DNA from: JANOYJ01 sp963792485
GTDB taxonomy: Bacteria; Pseudomonadota; Alphaproteobacteria; Rhizobiales; Rhizobiaceae
DNA length: 64,000 nucleotides
Reading direction: 5' to 3'
Assembly: GCA_963792485.1 (NCBI GenBank)
Contig: CAWBWL010000001.1
Location: forward strand, 310,001 to 374,000
Shown: in pieces, positions 51,726 through 60,090 of the stretch
How the letters are laid out: each line of letters starts with the position of its first letter
Numbering within the stretch: the stretch's first letter is position 1
The notes under the pieces: generated by a model
What the model was told of the DNA's origin: nothing
Seen by the model: the letters and a program-made list of their open reading frames with translations, nothing else
The model's database searches: none
Position numbers and translations under genes: made by a program

Positions 51726-52355
51726 TCACTTCCCCTCCCCATGCCGCATGATCAGCGGCATCTGGCTCATGGTGAAGGCTAATGTGATCGGCATGGTCCC
51801 CCAGACCTTGAACGCTACCCAGAAATCCGTCGAGAAGCTGCGCCAGACCACTTCGTTAAGCACAGCGAGGAACAGGAAGAACAGGCCCCAGCGGAAGGTC
51901 AGCTTGCGCCAGCCTTCGGCGTCTAATTTGAAGGCCGAGTCGAACACATAGCCGAGCAGCGATTTGCCGAACCAGAGACCACCGAGCAGGATCGCGCCGA
52001 ACAGCGTGTTGACGATGGTCGGCTTCATCTTGATGAAAGTCTCGTCCTGCAGCCAGAGCGTCAGCGTGCCAAACACAAGCACCACGAGGCCTGAGACCAT
52101 CGGCATGATCGGCAGGGTGCGCGTGAGCGCATAGGAGACGCTGAGCGACAGCGCCGTGGCGATCATGAACAGCAGCGTGGCGATAAACAGCGGGCCGCCA
52201 ATATCGGCCAGCGCCGGGATTTTCTGTGCAATCCACGCGCCGCGCGCATTGGCGAAGAAGAACACAATCAGCGGGCCAAGCTCGAGCGCAAACTTGAGCA
52301 GCGGGTTGATCTGCGGCTTGCCCGCCGCGCCGGGCGCTTGTTCGATTTGCATCAT
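51726..52355 (-). CDS. yciB: Septation protein YciB/IspA
   Basis: A 209-aa inner-membrane protein with about six helices, linked to cell envelope growth and division. The family start FALELGPLIVFFFANARGAW is clear, with LWLQDETFIKMKPTIVNTLFGAILLGGLWFGKSLLGYVFDSAFKLDAEGWRKLTFRWGLFFLFLAVLNEVVWRSFSTDFWVAFKVWGTMPITLAFTMSQMPLI covering the rest. It overlaps the ftsY stop by four bases. Function in alphaproteobacteria is inferred from E. coli. Confidence 0.9.
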   Translation of the reverse strand: MMQIEQAPGAAGKPQINPLLKFALELGPLIVFFFANARGAWIAQKIPALADIGGPLFIATLLFMIATALSLSVSYALTRTLPIMPMVSGLVVLVFGTLTLWLQDETFIKMKPTIVNTLFGAILLGGLWFGKSLLGYVFDSAFKLDAEGWRKLTFRWGLFFLFLAVLNEVVWRSFSTDFWVAFKVWGTMPITLAFTMSQMPLIMRHGEGK

Positions 52356-53370
52356 TCCGTTCCTGCTATGGCCGAAGCGAATTCCTTGGCCGAAAACGGC
52401 TCAAGATCATCCACAGTTTCCCCGACGCCGACAAAATAGACCGGCAGTTTGTGCCTAGCCGCGATGGCCACCAGAATGCCGCCGCGCGCCGTGCCGTCAA
52501 GCTTGGTCATGACCAGGCCATTGACGCCCGCGACGTTCTTGAAAATCTCCACTTGGCTCAGGGCGTTCTGCCCGGTGGTTGCGTCCAAAGTTTGAAGCAC
52601 GGTGTGCGGCGAGTCGGGGTCAAGTTTGTTGAGGACACGGACGATCTTGGCCAGCTCGTCCATCAGCTCGGTGCGGTTCTGCAGGCGGCCCGCCGTGTCG
52701 ATGATCAAGACATCCGCGCCGCCGGCCTTCGCCTTCTCATAAGCGTCATAGGCCAGCCCTGCCGCATCGGCGCCGATCTTGGTCGAGACCACAGGCGCGC
52801 CCGTGCGTTCGCCCCAGATATGCAGCTGCTCGATCGCCGCCGCGCGGAACGTGTCGCCCGCCGCGAGCCAGACATTGAGCTTGGCCTCGCGCAGCTTAGC
52901 GGAGAGCTTGCCGATTGTCGTGGTCTTGCCGGTGCCGTTGACGCCGACAACGAGAATGACATGCGGCTTGTGCGACAGGTCGAGCTCGAGGGGCTTCGCC
53001 ACCGGCGTCAGAACCTTCTCGATTTCCGCCGACATGATGGCGCGCACCTCGTCATCGCCAATCTGCTTGCCATAGCGGCCCGACGACAACGCGTCGGTGA
53101 TGCGCAGCGCCGTTTCCATGCCGAGGTCGGCCTGGATCAACACGTCTTCCAGCTCCTGCAGCGTGTCCTCATCCAACTTGCGCTTGGTGAAAATGCCGGT
53201 GATGGACGATGTCAGCTCCTTCGACGAGCGCGACAGGCCCTTTTTCAAGCGGCCAAACCAGGAGAGCTTTTCCTCCGGCGCTTGCTCCGGAATAAATGTG
53301 TTCTCCTCCGTCGCGCCGATCAGAACTTTGCCGACAAGCGTTTCGGGTTCGGGCGGCAAGCGATTCAGCA

Positions 53371-53371
<1 letters not shown>
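52352..53371 (-). CDS. ftsY: SRP receptor GTPase FtsY (conserved NG part)
   Basis: Membrane receptor for Ffh-bound ribosomes. The intact 339-aa NG region has the N domain (LSWFGRLKKGLSRSSKELTSSITGIF) and G domain with VVGVNGTGKTTTIGKLS, AAGDTFRAAAIEQL, DTAGRLQNRTELMDELAKI and MTKLDGTARGGILVA. The N-terminal A domain and Pro-Glu linker are not in frame with it: MAFGFLKKIFSFGKK (start 53980), an EP-repeat and the NG region are in different frames. A TTG at 53371 could initiate the NG part. As ftsY is essential, the frame breaks probably are sequencing/assembly artefacts in low-complexity DNA, or the NG part is made from the inner start. Confidence 0.9.
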
Positions 53372-53980
<609 letters not shown>

Positions 53981-55261
53981 TATGCCGCCAATGCCGATGC
54001 GATGACACCGGTGAGCTTTGCCTGTCATGCCCAATTACGTTCACAGGAACAATCGACCCCGCAGAACCGCCGTTCAGCGCCACGAGCGTAAATCCTTCAG
54101 TGCGGCCAACTCCCGGCTTTTCCACGAGCACATTCTGTAAGCTGCCACTCACCGAATTCAGATGCTGAACATAGGCAGCCTCACCGGCCTTCCTCAATCG
54201 CGTCGCCCGCGCCTTGACCACCCCGCGCTCCAGCTGCGGCATTTTCGCAGCGGGCGTGCCTTCGCGCGGCGAAAACGGGAAAACATGCAGTTTGGTCAGC
54301 CCGCATTCCTCGACAATCTTCAGCGAATTTTCGAACATTTCATCCGTCTCGGTCGGAAAACCCGCAATGATATCCGCGCCGAACACAATGTCCGGCCGCA
54401 CCTTGCGCACATCTTCACAGAACCGGATCGAATCCTCCCGCGCATGCCGCCGTTTCATCCGTTTCAGGATCATGTTGTCGCCGGACTGCAGCGATAGATG
54501 CAGATGCGGCATCAGGCGCTTTTCGGTGGCGATCATTTCCATGAGATCGTCATCGGCCTCGATGGAGTCAATCGAAGACAGCCGCATGCGCTGAAGGTCG
54601 GGAACCTGCGTGAAGATAGACTTGAGCAATTTTCCAAGCGTCGGCTTGCCCGGAAGATCAGGACCATACGAGGTGAGGTCCACGCCCGACAGCACCACTT
54701 CCCGGTAGCCGTTGCCCGTCAGCCGCTTGACCTGTTCAACCACTGCCCCCATCGGCACCGAGCGCGAATTGCCACGCCCATAGGGAATGATGCAGAAAGT
54801 GCAGCGATGGTCGCAGCCATTCTGCACCTGCACAAACGCCCGCGCCCGCCCCTCCAGCGCATCGACCATGTGCGAAGCGGTTTCCTTGACGCTCATAATG
54901 TCGTTGACGCGGGTCTTCTCAAACAGGTTGACGCCGAAATCCGGCAGTGCGCGGTAGCTCTGGCTTTTCATCTTCTCTTCATTGCCGAGAATGAGATCGA
55001 CCTCGTCCATACTCTCGAACTGCGCCGGATTGGTCTGCGCCGCGCAGCCGGTGACGATGATGCGCGCTTGCGGATTGTCGCGCCGCGCCTTGCGAATGGC
55101 TTGACGCGCCTGCCGCTCGGCCTCGCCGGTCACCGCGCAGGTGTTGATGATAACCGCGCCTCCCGCCAGCGCATCCAGCCCCGCCGCCTTCGCCTCGCGG
55201 CGGATGACTTCGGATTCGTAAGTATTCAGCCGGCAGCCGAGCGTGATGACGTCCAATCCGC

Positions 55262-56143
55262 TCATGCGGCTTCCTCTTGATCGCGCTGCCAAGCCCCGGT
55301 CGCCGGATCAAGCTTGCCGGAGAACTCCCATTCGGCAGGGCCGGTCATGATGACATGATTATCCTCGCGCCACTCGATCCGAAGCGGCCCGCCCGGTACC
55401 TGCACGATGACATCGCGCTCCGTACGCTTTGTCCGCGCCGCCGATACACCCGCCGCGCAAGCCGCCGAGCCGCAGGCTTGCGTCAACCCGACGCCGCGCT
55501 CCCAGGTGCGCAGGATAAGCTTGTCGCGGCTCTCAACGAAAGCGATGGATATATTGGCGCGCTCCGGGAACATCGGATGGTTTTCGAGAAGAGGGCCAAA
55601 TTTGTCGAGGTCATAGGACCAGACGTCCTTGTCCACCCAGAAGATCGCATGCGGATTGCCCATCGACATGGCCGACGGCGAATGCAGCACGGGCGCGTCA
55701 ATCGGGCCGATCTGCAGCTCGATATAACGCGTGTCGTGGAATTCTTCGGCGAGCGGTATCTTGTCCCATTCGAACACGGGCATGCCCATATCGACCGACA
55801 CCAGCCCGTCCTCATGCTCACTTGCCTCCAGAATCCCCGCCAGCGTCTCAAACACAAACGCCTTCTTGCCCGTCTCCGCCGCCAGCGCCTGCACGACGCA
55901 GCGCGTGCCATTGCCGCAGGCCTGCGCCAAGGAGCCGTCGCGGTTGATGATCTCGACATAGGCGTCGGTGTCCGGCGTTTTCGGCGCATGGATCGCCATG
56001 ATCTGGTCGAACAAAGTCGCCGGATCCGCCGCCAGCGCAAGCGCTGCCTCAGGCGTGACCCGGTCCGCGCGCCCGCGCATGTCGGCAACAAGGATCATGT
56101 TGCCGAGCCCGTTCATCCTGGCGAAATTGACGTCAGTGGCCAT
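55262..56143 (-). CDS. dapF: Diaminopimelate epimerase
   Basis: Racemises LL- to meso-diaminopimelate for peptidoglycan and lysine. 293 aa. The catalytic cysteines are in AQACGNGTRCVV and TQACGSAACAAG, and the start FARMNGLGNMILVADMRGR is the family's FTKMHGLGND equivalent. ATG 56143 follows a TTG. A second, truncated copy of its first 31 codons plus promoter lies at 57235-57385, with the FRG gene in between. The gene starts the transcript toward mtaB and ftsY. Confidence 0.95.
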   Translation of the reverse strand: MATDVNFARMNGLGNMILVADMRGRADRVTPEAALALAADPATLFDQIMAIHAPKTPDTDAYVEIINRDGSLAQACGNGTRCVVQALAAETGKKAFVFETLAGILEASEHEDGLVSVDMGMPVFEWDKIPLAEEFHDTRYIELQIGPIDAPVLHSPSAMSMGNPHAIFWVDKDVWSYDLDKFGPLLENHPMFPERANISIAFVESRDKLILRTWERGVGLTQACGSAACAAGVSAARTKRTERDVIVQVPGGPLRIEWREDNHVIMTGPAEWEFSGKLDPATGAWQRDQEEAA

Positions 56144-56199
56144 CAAAGCCTCGTGTTGTTTCGGGGGGTATATGGCGGATTGGGGGGGAAATTACCAGA
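56075..56199. repeat. Direct repeat 1: dapF 5' end plus upstream region
   Basis: About 125 bases, from dapF codon 23 out through its start codon and 56 bases of upstream sequence, are repeated in the same orientation at 57262-57385. Identity is high by eye (roughly 85%), with differences both in coding and non-coding parts. Shared blocks include AAGGATCATGTTGCCGAG, GTTCATCCTGGCGAAATT, GTATATGGCGGATTGGGG and GAAATTACCAGA. Confidence 0.9.
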
Positions 56200-56265
56200 C
56201 TGAAGGGGACGCGCAAAATCTCGAAATCAAAATAGGGCTGCGGAACCTAAAAGGGGGCAAACCTA

Positions 56266-57204
56266 TCAAATGTATCCCAATACTTCCGCTGCTACTCCCT
56301 CAAGCCCAGGAAAAAGGCTTGAGTAAGAAACTCCTCTGAAATGCAACTGGCGCACAAGCTCAGGGGTCTCAGTCCTTGCGAGCATGACTTTTCTGAGGAA
56401 CGGCGTTGACGATTCGCCATCATTCCGAGCAACGGTCGTTTTTGGAGAACTAATAATCGTCTCGAGGTCTGGCCAAGCCTTCACCTCAATTGCGCTATCA
56501 AAAAAAGTCTGCATCCATTCATCAAATGAGCCGAGCCGCGTAAACAAACCTCTTTGTGCTTGTATGCGATCCGCAGTGTTCAGTGCAGCCTTTACGATGA
56601 CAATCTGAGGCAGCTTGGTGAGCTCAATCCGGTCTGCCAGCGAAGTATCGAGACACCAAACGCAGCAGCTTGCCGCAGCTTCTGATTCGGCCGATTTCCG
56701 CGAGGAGAAAAATGCAGCGACGAACAAGTCATAGGACCAGTCTATCAGGCGCGTTGGAAGACCGTAGTGTTGTGCGATGGCCTCGAGTTCATCCAGATGC
56801 TCGGCATGCAAATTGTTATCCATGCCAGATCGAAGGTTGACGCGTTTCATTAGTCCGTTTCGTTCAGCCACGACGTTAAAAGTGTCAAGCAAGTCAAGGT
56901 AAAGACCATGCCAAGTGCCTGCTGTCAGAACTTGTGGCGGCGCAAACGGTTTTTGAAAGGCCCTCACAATCGATTTCATCTTTGCGGAATCTGAGCGCCA
57001 AAAACTTGGTAACAGCTTCCAAGTCGCATCTTCGTGACCGCGAAAAACCCAATCTGAAGAGAACTCTCTGTCAAAGTACCGATGTTGCGAACTGAACCTC
57101 GAACGCTGCCATCTCGGATGGGCAACATTCAAATACTCCAGAAAAGTGGATGCGGTAAACGGTTTTCCGGCATCGTCCTTCTCAACGATTTCGATGAGGG
57201 CCAT
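56266..57204 (-). CDS. FRG domain-containing protein
   Basis: A 312-aa protein with the FRG domain. Its name-giving motif is DWVFRGHEDATWKLLPSFWR (residues about 51-70), followed by AQHYGLPTRLIDWSYDLFVAAFFSS (about 144-168) and QRGLFTRLGSFDEW near the C-terminus. FRG proteins are sparsely scattered in bacteria and phage, often on mobile elements or near defence genes; function is unknown, with nucleic acid or ADP-ribose-type binding suggested. GC content is visibly lower than flanking genes, with more AT-rich codons. ATG at 57204 has AAAGG upstream. The gene is bounded by duplicated dapF ends and probably uses the captured dapF promoter. Confidence 0.85.
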   Translation of the reverse strand: MALIEIVEKDDAGKPFTASTFLEYLNVAHPRWQRSRFSSQHRYFDREFSSDWVFRGHEDATWKLLPSFWRSDSAKMKSIVRAFQKPFAPPQVLTAGTWHGLYLDLLDTFNVVAERNGLMKRVNLRSGMDNNLHAEHLDELEAIAQHYGLPTRLIDWSYDLFVAAFFSSRKSAESEAAASCCVWCLDTSLADRIELTKLPQIVIVKAALNTADRIQAQRGLFTRLGSFDEWMQTFFDSAIEVKAWPDLETIISSPKTTVARNDGESSTPFLRKVMLARTETPELVRQLHFRGVSYSSLFPGLEGVAAEVLGYI

Positions 57205-57234
57205 AACTGGGCATACCTTTGATTGAGTCTGCAA

Positions 57235-57330
57235 CTAAGGCTGGATTCTGTCCGAACGCAAGCGCATGTCGGCGGCAAGGATCATGTTGCCGAGCTCGTT
57301 CATCCTGGCGAAATTCACATCTGCGGCCAT
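57235..57330 (-). pseudogene. dapF: Truncated dapF copy (31 codons)
   Basis: Begins MAADVNFARMNELGNMILAAD and ends after RIQP with a TAG, 31 bases before the FRG ATG. Intact dapF starts MATDVNFARMNGLGNMILVAD. The sequences differ at several codons, so this is not a fresh exact duplication but a diverged donor copy or an old one. It works as a leader peptide ahead of FRG on the same strand. Confidence 0.85.
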
Positions 57331-57385
57331 GAGGCAGCCCCGTGTTATTTGGGCGTATATGGCGGATTGGGGGGAAATTACCAGA
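57262..57385. repeat. Direct repeat 2: dapF 5' end plus upstream region
   Basis: Partner of 56075-56199, in direct orientation, 1.1 kb apart. Together they bracket the FRG gene, like duplicated attachment sites or the scar of a single-crossover or replacement event. The upstream gene here is a GNAT (57403-57933), probably the original neighbour of dapF. Confidence 0.9.
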
Positions 57386-57402
57386 AGCAAGCGTAACGCC
57401 CA

Positions 57403-57933
57403 TCAGGCGAGCAGCTTAGCCCGGTTTTCCTGGTCAATCAGCGCCATGACGAGCGAATCGACAAAACGCCCGTCAAAACAAACCGAATCCCGCGTCACGC
57501 CCTCGCGCTGAAAGCCCAGCTTTTCATAAAGAGCGATGGCGCGCAGATTGTCAGCATGGGCGGTGAGTTCGACGCGGACAAACCCCTCGTCATGCGCAGC
57601 CGCAAGCGCCGCCTCCATCAGCCGCCTCCCCAATCCCTTGCCGCGATAATCCGGAAGAAGGCCCATGCCCAGCGTGCCGCAATGCGCATGCGCAGACCAG
57701 CGACCCCGGCGCACATCGCACCAGCCGACAACTTCCTCCTTGTCCAGGGCGACTAGCTGCGGATTGCGCGCGGCGATGTTGCTCATCACAAATTCGAGCG
57801 TGCTCGCAATCGGCGGCGCCTCGGTCGAGGCCAGATATTTGCGCTCGCGGGCGACAACGTCGAGCGCGCGCCAGAAGCCGGGGATGTGTTCAGGGGCGAT
57901 GGGGAGGATGGCAACCGAGTAAAAGGATTTCAT
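57403..57933 (-). CDS. GNAT family N-acetyltransferase
   Basis: A 176-aa acetyltransferase. Motifs: AVLDVVARERKYLASTEAPP-like start, VGWCDVRRG, LGMGLLPDYRGKGLGRRLMEAALAAAHDEGFVRVELTAHADNLRAIALYEKLGFQREG with the acetyl-CoA loop RGKGLG. Substrate unknown. AGGAG lies nine bases before ATG 57933. It ends 18 bases before the second dapF-like repeat. Confidence 0.88.
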   Translation of the reverse strand: MKSFYSVAILPIAPEHIPGFWRALDVVARERKYLASTEAPPIASTLEFVMSNIAARNPQLVALDKEEVVGWCDVRRGRWSAHAHCGTLGMGLLPDYRGKGLGRRLMEAALAAAHDEGFVRVELTAHADNLRAIALYEKLGFQREGVTRDSVCFDGRFVDSLVMALIDQENRAKLLA

Positions 57934-57966
57934 GGGCCACAAACTCCTCTTTCTTCCGCCTCACCG

Positions 57967-58272
57967 CTAATTCGAAAGTTGTCCCGGAAACAAAATCTCC
58001 TGCCAGTCGCGTGCGCCATGCATTATCCTGATGATCTCGACGCCATTTGTGTCGGTTTCGTAGAAAACCAGATAGCTCCTCACAACCAGCATTCTGACAT
58101 CCGGCCCAAGTTCGGGTTTGGGAACGCCAAGCCCCGGAGTGCCTCCAAGTTTGGCGCATTCTTCGCGAATTGACATTGACCAGCGCCGCGCCGCCTTCTT
58201 GCTGTCAGCCGCGATGTAACGCACCGCCGACTGTAAATCCGCTTTGGCCTTAGGATTGAACCGGACTTTCAC
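57967..58272 (-). CDS. parE: ParE/RelE family toxin
   Basis: A 101-aa toxin of the RelE/ParE superfamily. FNPKAKADLQSAVRYIAADSKKAARRWSMSIREECAKL and VRMLVVRSYLVFYETDTNGVEIIRIMHGARDW match the ParE pattern, with YLVFYE and the final IMHGARDW. ParE poisons DNA gyrase. It overlaps the antitoxin stop by four bases (ATGA). Confidence 0.9.
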   Translation of the reverse strand: MKVRFNPKAKADLQSAVRYIAADSKKAARRWSMSIREECAKLGGTPGLGVPKPELGPDVRMLVVRSYLVFYETDTNGVEIIRIMHGARDWQEILFPGQLSN

Positions 58273-58538
58273 TCAGCGTCCATCGCATCAAGTTCAGCGA
58301 ATATCTCGTCGAACACGTCTTCGCTGTCGATCAACGGCCCGCTGTTCCTGCCTTCGTCCAGGAGCTTTTTCAGCTCCTCAATCGCGTTATCCCGCTGGCT
58401 CCGCCGGAACTTCCATTCCCGCAATGCCTCGCGCATCACTTCGCTCGACGACGCATATTCGCCCGAGCCGACAACTTCGCGCAGCATCGCCGCCATTTCG
58501 GGCGTTACGGCGACGCTTAGTTTTTCAACATTTGCCAT
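58269..58538 (-). CDS. parD: ParD family antitoxin (type II, RHH)
   Basis: An 89-aa ribbon-helix-helix antitoxin. LSVAVTPEMAAMLREVVGSGEYASSSEVMREALREWKFRRSQ is the RHH domain, and the acidic tail LIDSEDVFDEIFAELDAM wraps the toxin. ATG 58538 follows GGAGAAACACC; the frame extends farther upstream only through the promoter. The operator upstream indicates autoregulation. Confidence 0.9.
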   Translation of the reverse strand: MANVEKLSVAVTPEMAAMLREVVGSGEYASSSEVMREALREWKFRRSQRDNAIEELKKLLDEGRNSGPLIDSEDVFDEIFAELDAMDAE

Positions 58539-58557
58539 GGTGTTTCTCCTTGGCAGT

Positions 58558-58586
58558 ATAGTAGGCAAGTTTCCTACCTCTGACAA
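58558..58586 (-). promoter_or_regulatory. parDE promoter with operator
   Basis: On the minus strand, TTGTCA (58586-58581) and TACTAT (58563-58558) are 17 bases apart. The inverted repeat GTAGG/CCTAC (58561-58577, spacer of seven) covers the spacer and -10, so ParD binding would block RNA polymerase. Confidence 0.75.
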
Positions 58587-58596
58587 GAAGCGTGGA

Positions 58597-59631
58597 TCAA
58601 GCCGCCTTCAGCTTCGGCTTTATCAGCCCCCTCGCCACCAGCAGCTCCGCGATCTGCACCGCGTTCAGCGCCGCGCCTTTGCGGAGGTTATCGGAGACGA
58701 TCCACATGGCCAATCCGTTCTCCACCGTGATGTCCTCGCGGATGCGGGAAATGTAGGTGGCGTCTTCGCCGGCGCTTTCGACAGGCGTCGCATAGCCGCC
58801 GTCCTCATGCCTGTCGATGACGAGGCACCCCGGCGCGTTTTCGAGCAGCGCCCGCGCCTCCTCCGGCGAGATCGGCTTTTCGAACTCGATGTTCACCGCT
58901 TCCGAATGGCCGATGAACACCGGCACGCGCACGCAGGTCGCTGTCAGCTTGATCTTCGGATCAAGCATCTTCTTGGTCTCGGCGACCATCTTCCACTCTT
59001 CCTTCGTATAGCCGTCTTCCATGAACACATCGATATGCGGAATGACGTTGAAGGCGATGCGCTTGGTGAATTTCTTGGTCACGACAGGATCGGCGACGAA
59101 CACGGCGCGGGTCTGCGTGAACAATTCGTCCATGCCTTCCTTGCCCGCGCCCGAAACTGACTGATAGGTCGACACGACGACGCGCTTGATGACAGCCGCG
59201 TCATGCAGCGGCTTCAATGCCACGACCAGTTGCGCGGTCGAGCAGTTTGGGTTGGCGATGATGTTGCGCTTGGAAAACTGTGTGATCGCGTCCGGGTTCA
59301 CTTCCGGCACGATCAACGGCACGTTGGAATCATAGCGGAACGCCGAGGAATTATCGATGACGACGCATCCTTGCGCAGCAATCTTCGGCGACCAGATTTT
59401 CGACGTCTCGCCGCCGGCGGACATGAGACAAATGTCTGTGCCGGTGAAGTCATACTGGTCGAGAACCTGCACCTTCAGCGTCCGGTCGCCATACGAGACC
59501 TCGCTGCCGAGCGAGCGCCGCGAGGCGAGCGGCACGACCTCGGAAGCTGGAAAGCCGCGCTCTTCCAGAATGTTCAACATTTCACGGCCCACATTGCCGG
59601 TGGCGCCTGCGATCGCGATCTTGAATGCCAT
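58597..59631 (-). CDS. asd: Aspartate-semialdehyde dehydrogenase
   Basis: Reduces aspartyl phosphate to the semialdehyde for lysine/DAP, threonine and methionine. 344 aa. IAGATGNVGREMLNILEERGFP is the NADP motif, IIANPNCSTAQLVVALKPLHD holds the catalytic cysteine, and VSTYQSVSGAGKEGMDEL and CVRVPVFIGHSEAVNIEFEKP the substrate-binding parts. Stands alone; its 3' end is ten bases from the parDE promoter. Confidence 0.97.
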   Translation of the reverse strand: MAFKIAIAGATGNVGREMLNILEERGFPASEVVPLASRRSLGSEVSYGDRTLKVQVLDQYDFTGTDICLMSAGGETSKIWSPKIAAQGCVVIDNSSAFRYDSNVPLIVPEVNPDAITQFSKRNIIANPNCSTAQLVVALKPLHDAAVIKRVVVSTYQSVSGAGKEGMDELFTQTRAVFVADPVVTKKFTKRIAFNVIPHIDVFMEDGYTKEEWKMVAETKKMLDPKIKLTATCVRVPVFIGHSEAVNIEFEKPISPEEARALLENAPGCLVIDRHEDGGYATPVESAGEDATYISRIREDITVENGLAMWIVSDNLRKGAALNAVQIAELLVARGLIKPKLKAA

Positions 59632-60090
59632 TGTAAAGTCCTTCTGTCCTCTCCCGCCTCAAACCCGCCAATGGCGCGGTTCTGTTCTCACCCCGCCAAT
59701 CCGGGGGAGCATCGGACAGGCACAGGCGTCAAACCGTTTTGGTGGTTTTCGATGCGGTGGTTTTTGCGGTGAAAAGGCGGGCGTGGTCGCGGGCAAGACC
59801 CGCAACAATAGACCCGATTATGGCATGACGGATGCCGCGCATGATTTTTCCTTTTCTGAGCCGTGCTCATAACGTTTTCGGGTGAAGAGTCAATCTCGGT
59901 GCACTGCCACGCGCGCGGATGGTTTGGCTATTCCTCATGAAGATGAGTCTTTCGTCGTAAGTCCAAAGCTGGCCTGTCGGCGATCCCCCTTTTCTGGCAA
60001 ATTCCCCCTTGGACAAATCCGCGCTGGTACCGGAACGGGACGCAGCGGACGGATTTGCGGGACTAGTCAATATCTGTGGAGGAGAGACTC
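59632..60090. other. Gene-free stretch between asd and the MHS transporter
   Basis: 459 bases without a supported gene. It must hold the divergent promoters of asd and the transporter. A small GCGGG/CCCGC hairpin lies at 59789-59803. The transporter start has a strong GTGGAGGAGAG. Possible small RNAs cannot be judged by eye. Confidence 0.5.

Noticed and set aside
59688..60070. Short minus-strand open frames before the MHS transporter
   Set aside because: No ribosome sites or recognisable families; treated as non-coding.
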